Source of the DNA: Tenacibaculum sp. M341
GTDB taxonomy: Bacteria > Bacteroidota > Bacteroidia > Flavobacteriales > Flavobacteriaceae
Length of the DNA: 64,000 bases
Direction of reading: 5' to 3'
Assembly: GCF_004337695.1 (NCBI RefSeq)
Contig: NZ_SJXJ01000016.1
Span: 34,894 to 98,893 of the forward strand
Shown here: one piece after another, positions 18,475 to 27,445 of the stretch
Position numbering within the stretch: position 1 is the stretch's first letter
Layout: each line of letters opens with the position of its first letter
The notes under the pieces: model-generated
The model's input: only the letters and a program-made list of their open reading frames with translations
Told to the model about the DNA's origin: nothing
The model's database searches: none
Program-made: the position numbers and the translations under genes

Positions 18475-20499
18475 ATGACATTTAAAGAACACATACAACA
18501 AGGAATTCCGGAGGTATTACCTCCAAAAAAAGAATACGATACAACTGTTAATCATGCTCCAAAGCGTAAGGATATTTTATCTACGGATGAGAAAAAATTA
18601 GCATTACAGAATGCTTTACGTTATTTTGATAAGAAACATCACAAAGAGTTATTAGCAGAATTTTCTCAAGAGTTAGAAGATTACGGTAGAATATATATGT
18701 ATCGTTTTCGTCCAGATTATAAAATGTATGCTAGAGATATTAATGAATATCCTGGTAACTCATTACAGGCAAAATCTATCATGTTAATGATTCAGAATAA
18801 TTTAGATTATGCTGTAGCTCAACATCCGCATGAATTGATTACCTATGGAGGAAATGGAAGTGTTTTTCAGAATTGGGCACAATATTTATTAACCATGCAA
18901 TATCTTTCAGAAATGAATGATGAGCAAACATTGGTAATGTATTCTGGACATCCAATGGGATTATTTCCTTCACATGAAAATGCTCCAAGAGTTGTAGTAA
19001 CAAATGGTATGATGATTCCTAATTACTCTAAACCTGATGATTGGGAGAAATTTAATGCATTAGGAGTAACGCAATACGGACAAATGACTGCTGGTAGTTA
19101 TATGTATATTGGACCTCAAGGAATTGTACACGGAACGACAATTACTGTTTTAAACGGATTTAGAAAAATAAATAAATCGCCAAAAGGAGGTTTATTTGTA
19201 ACAGCTGGTTTAGGAGGAATGAGTGGAGCGCAACCAAAAGCAGGAAATATTGCAGGTTGTATAACCGTATGTGCTGAAGTAAACGAAAAGGCAGTAAAAA
19301 CACGTCATTCTCAAGGTTGGGTTGATGAGGTTATTGATGATTTAGATGTGCTAGTAGCAAGAGTGGTGAAAGCTAAAGAAGCTAAAGAAACAGTTTCTAT
19401 CGCTTATTTAGGAAACATTGTTGAGGTTTGGTATAAGTTTGATAGTGAAGATATTTATGTTGATTTAGGTTCTGATCAAACTTCTTTACATAATCCTTGG
19501 GCAGGAGGATATTATCCAATGGGACTTTCGTTTGAAGAAGCTAATAATATGATGTCTGATGAGCCAGAAAAGTTTAAGCAAAAGGTGCAACAATCATTAC
19601 GTAAGCATGCATCTTTAATTAATAAACATACCCAAAAAGGAACTTATTTCTTTGATTATGGAAATGCCTTTTTATTAGAAGCAAGTAGAGCAGGGGCGAT
19701 GGTATACAAAGATAAAGATGGAGATTTTTGCCCTGCTGAAGAATCTGAATTAGGAAGTGAAGTTTTTGCATATCCGAGTTATGTGCAAGATATTATGGGA
19801 CCAATGTGTTTTGATTATGGTTTTGGACCATTTAGATGGGTTTGTGCTTCAGGAAAGCCAGAAGATTTAAATAAAACCGATGAGATTGCTTGTGAAATAT
19901 TAGAGGAGATGAAGAAAGAAGCTCCAGAGGAAATTCAGCAACAGATAGCAGATAATATTCAGTGGATAAAAGGAGCGCAAGAGAATAACTTAGTAGTAGG
20001 TTCACAGGCTAGAATTTTATATGCAGATGCTGAAGGAAGAATTAAAATAGCAAAAGCCTTTAATAAAGCAATAGCAAACGGAGAAATAGGTGCAGTAGTT
20101 TTAGGAAGAGATCATCACGATGTTTCTGGAACAGATTCACCATATAGAGAAACATCTAATATTTATGATGGCTCTAGATATACAGCTGATATGGCTATTC
20201 ATAATGTAATTGGAGATAGTTTTAGAGGTGCTACTTGGGTTTCTATTCACAATGGTGGAGGTGTTGGATGGGGAGAAGTTATAAATGGAGGATTTGGCAT
20301 GCTTCTTGATGGATCTTTAGAAGCATCTAAACGTTTACAATCAATGCTATTTTGGGATGTTAATAACGGAATTGCAAGGAGAAGTTGGGCAAGAAATAAC
20401 GAAGCTGTTTTTACTATAAAACGAGCTATGGAAATAGAAAAAAATCTAAAAGTTACTTTGCCTAATGTAGTTGATGATGCTTTATTTAATAACGTATAA
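18475..20499 (+). CDS. hutU: Urocanate hydratase, long form
   Basis: 674 residues, with the urocanase segments NGMMIPNYSKPDDWEKFNALG, TYGGNGSVFQNW and GLGGMSGAQPKAGNIAG (NAD-binding region). It is about 115 residues longer than the ~557-residue proteobacterial and Bacillus enzymes and close to the length of the animal enzyme. It adds water to urocanate using tightly bound NAD. The start 7 bp after hutH fixes operon membership. C-terminal conserved GRDHHDVSGTDSPYRETS and SIHNGGGVGWGE are intact. Confidence 0.95.
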   Translation: MTFKEHIQQGIPEVLPPKKEYDTTVNHAPKRKDILSTDEKKLALQNALRYFDKKHHKELLAEFSQELEDYGRIYMYRFRPDYKMYARDINEYPGNSLQAKSIMLMIQNNLDYAVAQHPHELITYGGNGSVFQNWAQYLLTMQYLSEMNDEQTLVMYSGHPMGLFPSHENAPRVVVTNGMMIPNYSKPDDWEKFNALGVTQYGQMTAGSYMYIGPQGIVHGTTITVLNGFRKINKSPKGGLFVTAGLGGMSGAQPKAGNIAGCITVCAEVNEKAVKTRHSQGWVDEVIDDLDVLVARVVKAKEAKETVSIAYLGNIVEVWYKFDSEDIYVDLGSDQTSLHNPWAGGYYPMGLSFEEANNMMSDEPEKFKQKVQQSLRKHASLINKHTQKGTYFFDYGNAFLLEASRAGAMVYKDKDGDFCPAEESELGSEVFAYPSYVQDIMGPMCFDYGFGPFRWVCASGKPEDLNKTDEIACEILEEMKKEAPEEIQQQIADNIQWIKGAQENNLVVGSQARILYADAEGRIKIAKAFNKAIANGEIGAVVLGRDHHDVSGTDSPYRETSNIYDGSRYTADMAIHNVIGDSFRGATWVSIHNGGGVGWGEVINGGFGMLLDGSLEASKRLQSMLFWDVNNGIARRSWARNNEAVFTIKRAMEIEKNLKVTLPNVVDDALFNNV

Positions 20500-20511
20500 A
20501 AATTAATTACC

Positions 20512-21066
20512 ATGAAGTTAGCAAGACTCTTTTTACCATTCGCATTTTTATTATTACTCTCTTCTTGTAGTTCAGTAAGAGTTGCAACAGATTATGATAC
20601 CAAAGCAAATTTTGTTGCTTATAAATCTTTTGCCTTTTATAAACCAGGAATTGATAAAGTTGATATTTCTGATTTAGATAAGAAAAGAATTTTAAGAGCT
20701 ATTGAAGCAGAATTAGTAGCTAAAGGAATGCAGAAATCTTCCAATCCAGATGTGTTAATCAGTTTATTTACCAAATCTAGAGAACGTGTAGATATTAATG
20801 ATAACGTTAGCTGGGGATTTGGCTTCGGTTGGGGATGGAACCCTTGGATGTGGGGTGGCGCTAACAGATTAAATGTTAATCAATATACAGAAGGAACTTT
20901 ATTTATTGATATTATTGATGCTAAAGACAAGCAATTAGTATGGCAAGGTATTGGTTCAGGAGCTTTATCAGTTAGAACATCAGCGGAAAGAAAAGAAGCT
21001 CGTATTAACGAATTTGTAAAGAAAATCTTAGATAAGTATCCTCCAGGAATGAAGTTAAAAAAATAA
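20512..21066 (+). CDS. DUF4136 lipoprotein
   Basis: 184 residues, with a lipoprotein signal ending SSCSS (Cys 19). The DUF4136 pattern follows: RVATDYDTKANFVAYKSFAFY near the N-terminus, a Gly/Trp-rich stretch (FGFGWGWNPWMWGG) and GTLFIDIIDAKDKQLVWQGIGSGAL. The function of DUF4136 is unknown; the proteins are outer-membrane or periplasmic lipoproteins. It is 12 bp downstream of hutU and probably read through from the hut operon, although nothing links it to histidine use. Confidence 0.85.
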   Translation: MKLARLFLPFAFLLLLSSCSSVRVATDYDTKANFVAYKSFAFYKPGIDKVDISDLDKKRILRAIEAELVAKGMQKSSNPDVLISLFTKSRERVDINDNVSWGFGFGWGWNPWMWGGANRLNVNQYTEGTLFIDIIDAKDKQLVWQGIGSGALSVRTSAERKEARINEFVKKILDKYPPGMKLKK

Positions 21067-21093
21067 GGAGGTCTTTTTAAAATCATATTTTTG

Positions 21094-21125
21094 AAGCGTT
21101 GAATTACATATTCAACGCTTTTTTT
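21094..21125 (+). terminator. Intrinsic terminator after the hut operon
   Basis: A perfect 11-bp stem (21094-21104 with 21110-21120), a 5-nt loop and a T-tract to 21125. Confidence 0.9.
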
Positions 21126-21701
21126 ATGTGCTAATAACAGGTAGTTTTATGATTTTGTAGTTGCTTATTTTAAGCAATAAAAAGCTGCTTTTTTTGATTT
21201 ATTTTTACAAAAAAAGAAGTGTAATTAACTGTTAATGTTTAATTAACTATTTGTTAACTTTAAATTAACTTACTGATTTTTTTTCAGTGATTTCAGGTTT
21301 TTTATCTATATGATAATACTGCTACTTTAGAACTAAGATATCTCTAAAAAGGCAATACTTTTTTTACTAAAATAAAATACTACAAGCTTTTAGTAAATTC
21401 AATTTTTAGTTTCGTTTTTTTATTCCCTAATGAAAAGTGTGATTGTTTAATTATATCTTATTTCGATGATGCTAATTCTATTGAATTTTTAAAATAACAA
21501 GGCTAAATTTAAAATTTATGCGTTTTTTTCAATTGTAAAGACTGCAAAAATGGTTTTTTTGAGAAATTTCTCGTGTTTGTTTTGTTAAAATTAGAATAAC
21601 ATTAAAACTGAATTTAGACTATAAATTTGTAATCGATTATAAATCAGTTTTTAAAAAGTATTGATTAATTAAAATTTAATAAAAACTAAAAAACAATCAC
21701 T
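21126..21701. other. AT-rich intergenic region without recognised genes
   Basis: About 575 bp with stops in all frames and no RNA gene recognised. A TAAATTTG box at 21622-21629 could be a -7 element for the 21702 gene, but no TTG lies at the right distance upstream. The region is strongly T-rich around 21240-21430. Confidence 0.4.
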
Positions 21702-22046
21702 ATGAAGTCAATTAAAACAGTATTAACAGTTATTATGGTAGCATTTTGTACATTAATTGCAAATGCTAAAGATGGAAACCCTATTGATGATAAAGAGGGA
21801 ATGGTAGTTTCTAATACGGTACAAAAGCTGCTTAAAGAGCCTAGTTTTGTTTTAGAAAGAGATTTTTCAATTACTGTAAAATTAGTTGTTGATGATAAAA
21901 ATGAAATTAATGTTTTATCAGTAGCTACAGATTTTAATAAGGAAATCGTTGAAAAGTATATTAGAAGAAGACTTGATCATAAAAAATTAAATACTAGTAT
22001 AGGTTCAAGAACTTATGTAGTACCAGTAAAAATGGTTAAGCAATAA
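21702..22046 (+). CDS. Small secreted protein, 114 aa
   Basis: A signal peptide (MKSIKTVLTVIMVAFCTLIANAK) followed by about 90 residues with an alternating pattern: FVLERDFSITVKLVVDDKNEINVLSVATDF, then a helix and GSRTYVVPVKMVKQ. The layout resembles small periplasmic domains of the TonB-C or secretin-N shape, but no family can be named. It has its own long upstream region and a downstream terminator, so it is monocistronic. Confidence 0.65.
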   Translation: MKSIKTVLTVIMVAFCTLIANAKDGNPIDDKEGMVVSNTVQKLLKEPSFVLERDFSITVKLVVDDKNEINVLSVATDFNKEIVEKYIRRRLDHKKLNTSIGSRTYVVPVKMVKQ

Positions 22047-22124
22047 AACTTTAGAAGTTTCTTTTTTGAATAGTAACGTTTATTAGACATAAACGAAAAT
22101 TTAGAAACAGGTTGTGTAAATCTA

Positions 22125-22167
22125 AATCTCAGATAAGGAGTATTCTCTTGTCTGAGATTTTGTTTTT
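22125..22167 (+). terminator. Intrinsic terminator
   Basis: Stem 22125-22133 with 22151-22159 (9 bp perfect), a 17-nt loop, then a T-rich tract. It follows the 21702-22046 gene. Confidence 0.65.
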
Positions 22168-22244
22168 AAAATATATCTTCATTAGAAATAAAACATTAAT
22201 TTTTGTGTTTAGGATGAGACTATAAATAAAATTATATTTGTGAT

Positions 22245-22412
22245 ATGATTAAAAAGATTTTAAAGCCTACTCCAGATGAATATTATGTTAATGAACAAGG
22301 GTATAGAGTTTTTAAAGAGGAGTATCACTTAAGAAGAGGATATTGTTGTAAGAGTGGATGTAAACATTGTCCGTATGGTTATGATAAAAAAACGGATAGT
22401 TTTATCAAATAA
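22245..22412 (+). CDS. DUF5522 small cysteine-rich protein, 55 aa
   Basis: A 55-residue ORF (MIKKILKPTPDEYYVNEQ...). The cysteine motif GYCCKSGCKHCPYGY at residues 32-46 is the signature of DUF5522, a small protein widely found in Bacteroidota and some Proteobacteria. The four cysteines probably bind zinc or an Fe-S centre (inference). A TATATTTG box at 22233-22240 ends only 4 bp before the ATG, so a very short or leaderless transcript is possible. Function is unknown. Confidence 0.85.
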   Translation: MIKKILKPTPDEYYVNEQGYRVFKEEYHLRRGYCCKSGCKHCPYGYDKKTDSFIK

Positions 22413-22464
22413 ACTGTGACTTATCAGTGTAAATAGTTTCAAAAGAATACATAAAACTTTTAAT

Positions 22465-23178
22465 ATGATCAAAAAGATTTTTATTGCTTTTATAGCGCTT
22501 CAATTAACTGCTTGTGCAGAATTACAAAAAATAGCTAGTCAGTTACCCCAAGCTGGTGGAGCTTTAACACAACAACAAATAGGAGCAGGGTTACGTCAAG
22601 CGTTGGATAACGGTATTCAACATCAAGTTTCAAAATTAACAGCTCAAGATGGTTTTTATAAAAATGAATTAGTAAAAATTTTATTACCAAAAGAGTTGAA
22701 GGCAGTTGATGATGGATTACGTAAAATAGGTTTAAGTAAATTGGCAGATGAAGGTGTAAAAGCTTTAAATAGAGCTGCAGAAGATGCAGTTAAAACAGCT
22801 ACACCAATTTTCGTTACTGCAGTTAAAGATATTACTTTTAATGATGCTAAGAATATTTTATTAGGAAATGACAATGCTGCAACTAATTATTTACAAGGAA
22901 AAACAAATAGCGCATTATATTCAAAATTTAATCCGGTGATTAAAAATTCTTTCGGTAAAGTAGGGGCAGATAAAATATGGTCAAACTTAATCACTAAGTA
23001 TAATTCAATTCCTTTTGTAAATAAAGTAAATCCTGACTTAACAGATTATGTAACTAATCAAGCTTTAAAAGGAGTTTTTACTATGATTGCTGTAGAAGAA
23101 AAAGGAATTAGAAATAAAATAGGTTTAAGAAATACAGACTTATTAAGGAGAGTATTTGCTTTACAAGATAAACGATAG
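22465..23178 (+). CDS. DUF4197 lipoprotein
   Basis: 237 residues. The lipoprotein signal ends LTACAE (Cys 17). The DUF4197 pattern runs through the rest: IGAGLRQALDNGIQ, KILLPKELKAVDDGLRKIGL, ITFNDAKNILLGNDNAATNYLQGKT and TDYVTNQALKGVFTMIAVEEKGIR. It is a mostly helical envelope protein of unknown function found across Bacteroidota and Proteobacteria. It follows the DUF5522 gene by 52 bp and is convergent with the LytTR regulator ending at 23188. Confidence 0.88.
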   Translation: MIKKIFIAFIALQLTACAELQKIASQLPQAGGALTQQQIGAGLRQALDNGIQHQVSKLTAQDGFYKNELVKILLPKELKAVDDGLRKIGLSKLADEGVKALNRAAEDAVKTATPIFVTAVKDITFNDAKNILLGNDNAATNYLQGKTNSALYSKFNPVIKNSFGKVGADKIWSNLITKYNSIPFVNKVNPDLTDYVTNQALKGVFTMIAVEEKGIRNKIGLRNTDLLRRVFALQDKR

Positions 23179-23187
23179 GTAAATAAA

Positions 23188-23910
23188 TTATAATTGCTTA
23201 TTCGTTATTAAGTTAAAAAAGGACTTTTTGTAGGTGTTACCTATTGAAAGTTCTTTTTTTTGCATAAAAACAGCATCGTTATCTATTTTCTCTATGTGTT
23301 GAATTGCCACAATATGCGATTTATGTATCTGAATAAATTGGTCCTCAGGTAAGTTTTCTTTAATTTTTTTTAAAGTACTGTAGGTGATAATTTGTTCATC
23401 TTTTAATTGAATGCTAACATAATTTTTTAAGCTTTCAATGTATACTATTTCGTTTAAAAATACCTTAACAAACTTATTTTTTCCATCTGTTTTTAAAAAG
23501 AAAAAATCGTTTTGTGTATTGCTTGTAGTATTAGTAATTGTTTCATTAGAAAAACGATTGTAAACCTTTAAAACAGCTTTGTAAAAGCGTTCAAAATCAA
23601 TAGGCTTTAATAAGTAATCAATAGCAGCTACATCATAACTTTCTAAAGCAAATTGTGGATAAGCAGTGGTAAAAATAATTTCAACCTTTTTATTAATAAT
23701 TTTCGAAAGTTGTAATCCTGTTAATTCAGGCATTTGAATGTCTAGAAAAATGATATCAAAGTTATCTTTTTCAATGTGCTGTAAAGCTTGTAAAGGACTT
23801 GTAAATGTTTGTTGAACTTCTAAAAATGAAATTTTAGAAATGTACTTTTCTAATAAGCGAATAGCAGGTGGTTCGTCGTCAACAATCAAACAATTTAAAA
23901 CTTTACTCAT
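23188..23910 (-). CDS. LytTR family response regulator
   Basis: 240 residues. The receiver domain (1-120) has the phospho-acceptor Asp in IIFLDIQMPELTG. The C-terminal LytTR DNA-binding domain (about 140-235) has FVKVFLNEIVYIESLKNYVSI and the QIHKSHIVAIQHI core. It is the output half of a two-component system: the start codon overlaps the stop of the sensor kinase gene by 4 bp (ATGA). Targets are unknown. The kinase shows no sensor module beyond its membrane helices. Confidence 0.92.
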   Translation of the reverse strand: MSKVLNCLIVDDEPPAIRLLEKYISKISFLEVQQTFTSPLQALQHIEKDNFDIIFLDIQMPELTGLQLSKIINKKVEIIFTTAYPQFALESYDVAAIDYLLKPIDFERFYKAVLKVYNRFSNETITNTTSNTQNDFFFLKTDGKNKFVKVFLNEIVYIESLKNYVSIQLKDEQIITYSTLKKIKENLPEDQFIQIHKSHIVAIQHIEKIDNDAVFMQKKELSIGNTYKKSFFNLITNKQL

Positions 23911-24956
23911 AATGGAATTTTTAAAAAGCTACTAAAAATAGCATCATTCTTTTCTTGGGTTAATGTATAATTATTTTTGAAGATAACATCTAATCGCTGT
24001 TTAATATTTTTTGTACCAATACCTTTTTCCATATATTTTTCAGAAGTGTTTACATAGTTTTTGGTACTGATTTCTAAACTACTTTTTTTAATGTCAATAT
24101 TAATTTTTGCTGGTTTTTCAGCATTATTAATAGTTCCATGTTTACAAACATTTTCAATAAAATGAATTAAAATTAAAGAAGGGATTTTTTGAGTGTTTAT
24201 AATTCCATTTATTTCTAGTTTTAAATGTAAATTATCTTCATATCTACGTTCAAAAAAATAAATATAGTCCTTAATAAATTGTATTTCTTTTTCTAAAAAA
24301 ACAAAGTCGTCTGTTGTTTCATAAGTAATATAACGTAATAATTGAGATAGTTTTAAAATACCTTCAGCAGTTTCTGGTTTTTCATCATATAATTCTATGT
24401 AGAAATTATTAAGTGTATTAAATAAAAAGTGAGGGCTTAATTGAGATTTTAAAGAAGATAATTGAGCTTTTTCATGAGCTAACTTTAAATCGTGAATAGC
24501 TGTTTTATTTTCGTTGTTTCTAAATAATAAATAAACAACACTGCTATATAAAAATGCCTTGAATGCAAAAATAAAACTATCTAATAAGTAGATAAATAAA
24601 ATATTTTCTTGCTCTAAATTATAATTATGAATATTAAATAGATGAAGAGAAATAACTTCTTCTAAGAAAAAACGAATACCTGCAAAAACTAAAAGTAAAA
24701 CGATAAAAGAAATTCCTAACCAAACATATTTTTTAGTTTTTAAAAATTTAGGCAATACATAAAAGTAATTTAAAAAGTAAACAGTAAAAAAGCTAATGCT
24801 ATAAGTTGTATTAAGTAAAAAAACTAAAGGAAGTTTTGTTTTGTTTTTTATGAAAATTCCCCATCCAAAATCTATTAATATTAATAGTAGAGAGACAATT
24901 ATGTTATACTTTAATTCTGTGTTTTTTTTCATAAGATTAGTAAAAATATAAATCAT
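23907..24956 (-). CDS. LytS/YehU-type sensor histidine kinase
   Basis: 349 residues, with four hydrophobic segments in the first ~150 residues. The His_kinase domain follows (AQLSSLKSQLSPHFLFNTLNNFYIEL, phospho-accepting His in PHFLFN) and then a HATPase domain (IENVCKHGTINN and GIGTKNIKQRL). A second Met at residue 9 (24932, MKKNTELKY) is an equally plausible start and would give a cleaner N-terminus before the first membrane helix. It pairs with the overlapping LytTR regulator. The signal sensed is unknown. Confidence 0.9.
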   Translation of the reverse strand: MIYIFTNLMKKNTELKYNIIVSLLLILIDFGWGIFIKNKTKLPLVFLLNTTYSISFFTVYFLNYFYVLPKFLKTKKYVWLGISFIVLLLVFAGIRFFLEEVISLHLFNIHNYNLEQENILFIYLLDSFIFAFKAFLYSSVVYLLFRNNENKTAIHDLKLAHEKAQLSSLKSQLSPHFLFNTLNNFYIELYDEKPETAEGILKLSQLLRYITYETTDDFVFLEKEIQFIKDYIYFFERRYEDNLHLKLEINGIINTQKIPSLILIHFIENVCKHGTINNAEKPAKINIDIKKSSLEISTKNYVNTSEKYMEKGIGTKNIKQRLDVIFKNNYTLTQEKNDAIFSSFLKIPL

Positions 24957-25142
24957 TTCTGAACCTACTTAAAATTCATGATGAAAAGCAGTCTTTTTTA
25001 TATAAAGCAGGTTTTTTACACAACCAAAACTATATTAAGATGTTTTTTGTTATTCGTTTAGTTAAACAGCTAGTTGGTGTAATTTTTTAATTTTTTTCTT
25101 AATGATGAAGTAATCTTGTGTAAGAATTTTAAACCGTACAGA

Positions 25143-26393
25143 ATGAAAAAATACACACTAATTTTTTGTTTTATTGTTTGGGGAATTTGCGGACAAGAAA
25201 AAGAAATTAATAAAAGCTATGTAGAAAGTAAGTTGTCTAATTTTACTGTAAAGAACAATAAAATTGAAGGAGAAGGAAAAAAGATGATTTTAAAAATGAT
25301 TAAGGAATCTCAGTTCATTGTTTTTGGGGAAAGTCATTATTCTAAACAAACGTCAATTTTAACAAAAGCATTAATTCCGTTATTAGCAAAATCTAATTAC
25401 ACTGAGTTTGTAGCGGAAGTAGGGCCTAATTCTGCGCAAAAGTTAGAAGAATTATCAAAGGAAGCAGAATTAACAGTTGAAAAATTACGTGATTTTAATA
25501 CAAAGTACAAGAAAGTAGCATTAGGAGAAAGTGCTGATCCTATTCCTTTTTTTGCAGGAGTAGAAGATGCTAAGTTTCTTTCTGAAATAAGAAAGCACAA
25601 TATGAAAATTCATGGAATTGATCAAGAGTATTATTATTCAGTATTATTCTTTTTAGATGAGTTAGTGCAATTAAAAAAGAATGAAAATAACTATAATAAA
25701 ATTGTGAGCTTAAAAGAAAAAGCTAATAAGAAAATCTTTGATTATTTAATGGCTAGAAAAGAAGAGAAAATTAAAAATGCTTTGGGTGAAATTTTAAAAG
25801 ATGACGACGTGATTACTTTTTTTAATCAGTTTACATCTAATGACGTTGAAGCTATGAAAATAATTGAGGATTTAAAGTTAAGTTGGGATATCTATATTAG
25901 ATGGAGACAAGATTCTCATGTAGATAGAATTAGTTATATGAGGAATAATTTGTATGAAATTTTCAATAAAAATAGAAAAGCTAAAATGTTTATAAAATTA
26001 GGTAGCCTTCATGCTTCTAAAATTATATCTAATGGTGCTTACGACATTGGAAATTACACAGAAGAGTTGGCTGAAAAAAATAATACTGTAAGTAGCAGTA
26101 TAAATTCATGGAGACCTTTTGTAAGAGATGGGGAAATTATGAATGATAATTTGAAAAAGTATAAAAAGTTTTATGGTAGATTGTCTTTGTTTACTCAGTT
26201 TGCAAAAAAGAATGAATGGACAATCATCAATTTAAAAGAAATAAGAGAAGATGTAAAATCGGGTAGAATTAAGTTACCAGAAAATGGAGATTTACACTCG
26301 TTAAAAAAAGTAATTGAAGGGTATGATTATCAGTTAATCTTACCTGTTGATGAATCGATAATGTATAACTTTAATCAAAAAAATGAAAAATAA
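25143..26393 (+). CDS. Erythromycin-esterase/ChaN-like secreted hydrolase
   Basis: 416 residues from the ATG at 25143, which gives MKKYTLIFCFIVWGICGQ, a signal peptide; nine additional upstream codons (from 25116) look non-genuine. The first conserved segment, QFIVFGESHYSKQ, is the GExH motif of the EreA/ChaN/TIKI superfamily. ATEFVAEVG-like and KMFIKLGSLHASKI segments further on match the expected Glu and second His positions. EreA enzymes hydrolyse esters, but many relatives have unknown substrates, so antibiotic inactivation should not be assumed. The stop overlaps the next gene's start by 11 bp. Confidence 0.65.
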   Translation: MKKYTLIFCFIVWGICGQEKEINKSYVESKLSNFTVKNNKIEGEGKKMILKMIKESQFIVFGESHYSKQTSILTKALIPLLAKSNYTEFVAEVGPNSAQKLEELSKEAELTVEKLRDFNTKYKKVALGESADPIPFFAGVEDAKFLSEIRKHNMKIHGIDQEYYYSVLFFLDELVQLKKNENNYNKIVSLKEKANKKIFDYLMARKEEKIKNALGEILKDDDVITFFNQFTSNDVEAMKIIEDLKLSWDIYIRWRQDSHVDRISYMRNNLYEIFNKNRKAKMFIKLGSLHASKIISNGAYDIGNYTEELAEKNNTVSSSINSWRPFVRDGEIMNDNLKKYKKFYGRLSLFTQFAKKNEWTIINLKEIREDVKSGRIKLPENGDLHSLKKVIEGYDYQLILPVDESIMYNFNQKNEK

Positions 26394-27198
26394 ATTGTTA
26401 TTGCTATTGAGTTTTATAAGTATAATCACTTTTGCTCAAGAATCTCAAAAAAGGGCTAATAAAAAGATAAAAGTGTTAAATATAGGAATGTTTCATATGG
26501 GAGAAACCTCAGATGCAAATAAAACTGAATATAACGAAGCGTCCAGTAAAGCAAAGAAAGAGATTGATTACGTAGTAAAATCTATCGCTAATTTTAAGCC
26601 TACCATTATTTTGGTTGAACAAGAGCCTAGATATCAAACAAAATTAGAAGAAGCTTATAAAAAATATAAAGCTGATACTGGCGCGGATATTGGTTATTAT
26701 GGCAAGTCTGAGATAGGTTTAATTGCATTTGCGATAGGAAAAAAAACTAATGTTAAAAATATTTATGGGATTGATCATAAAATGGAATACAATTATGATT
26801 TAAAGGATATTGCTAAAAAGAATAAATCAACTAAATATTTTGAATTATTTGAAGTTTTAAATAATAAATTAAAAGGTTTGATAGGTAATGTCAATCAGAT
26901 AGGTTTGAAAAATACATTGTTATTGTTAAATACAGATAAATCATATGACTTTTTATTGAATTATAATGCTGATATGCTTAGTTATGTTAGTTCAGAAAAG
27001 GGATTTGAGGGAGCGGACGAAGCGGCTAAGTTTTATCAACGAAATTTAAGAATGTTTTCTAATGTAAATAAAGTACCAATGTCAAAAGAAGATCGAGTAT
27101 TAATTGTATCTGGAGCTACTCATGCTGCGTTTTTTAATGTGTTTATGAAAAGAAGTCCTATTTATGAGTTGCAATCAATAAAAATGTATTTAGAATAA
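26383..27198 (+). CDS. DUF5694 exported protein
   Basis: 271 residues with a signal peptide (MKNKLLLLLSFISIITFAQ). The opening KVLNIGMFHMGET and IILVEQEPRYQ segments, with a late GATHAAFFNVFM, match DUF5694 and the wider ChaN/TraB superfamily in which His and Glu residues line a metal site. It overlaps the EreA-like gene by 11 bp, so the two are translationally coupled and presumably act together in the periplasm. Substrate unknown. Confidence 0.8.
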   Translation: MKNKLLLLLSFISIITFAQESQKRANKKIKVLNIGMFHMGETSDANKTEYNEASSKAKKEIDYVVKSIANFKPTIILVEQEPRYQTKLEEAYKKYKADTGADIGYYGKSEIGLIAFAIGKKTNVKNIYGIDHKMEYNYDLKDIAKKNKSTKYFELFEVLNNKLKGLIGNVNQIGLKNTLLLLNTDKSYDFLLNYNADMLSYVSSEKGFEGADEAAKFYQRNLRMFSNVNKVPMSKEDRVLIVSGATHAAFFNVFMKRSPIYELQSIKMYLE

Positions 27199-27209
27199 TT
27201 GTTAAAATG

Positions 27210-27253
27210 TTGAATTTCAGTTTTTTATTTGTTATATTTAAACTGAAATTCAA
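27210..27253 (+). promoter_or_regulatory. 14-bp perfect inverted repeat before a 61-aa gene
   Basis: Arms 27210-27223 and 27240-27253 pair perfectly around a 16-nt AT-rich loop, ending 6 bp before the next ATG. TTG at the left edge and TATATTTA at 27233-27240 have near-promoter spacing, so it may be an operator. It could also end the upstream transcript. Confidence 0.45.
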
Positions 27254-27259
27254 TGTGTT

Positions 27260-27445
27260 ATGTCTCAACTTAAACAACTTATTAGGTATAAAAGACATCT
27301 TGAAGATCGCTACGAAAAACTAATGGAACGCTCTAATGATTACAAGTATGTTGATGAAGCTAAAAGTGACATAGCCTCTTACAAGGCAATGAAGATTTTA
27401 GAAAAAATTAGCAGAATAAAATATTTAGACAATTCTTTGGTGTAA
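27260..27445 (+). CDS. Small coiled-coil-like protein, 61 aa
   Basis: A 61-residue charged, helical protein (MSQLKQLIRYKRHLEDRYEKLMERSNDYKY...). The spacing of hydrophobic residues suggests a short coiled coil. It has its own upstream hairpin and potential promoter. The 3' end overlaps the convergent BtuF-like gene by 21 bp. No known family is recognised, but codon use and composition look like a real flavobacterial gene. Confidence 0.6.
   Translation: MSQLKQLIRYKRHLEDRYEKLMERSNDYKYVDEAKSDIASYKAMKILEKISRIKYLDNSLV

Noticed and set aside
21126-21701. A hidden gene or RNA in the long AT-rich gap before 21702
   Set aside because: No ORF, conserved structure or terminator-bounded unit could be found in it.
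25143-26393. A macrolide resistance esterase
   Set aside because: Only superfamily-level motifs are seen; most such proteins in flavobacteria have no shown antibiotic activity.
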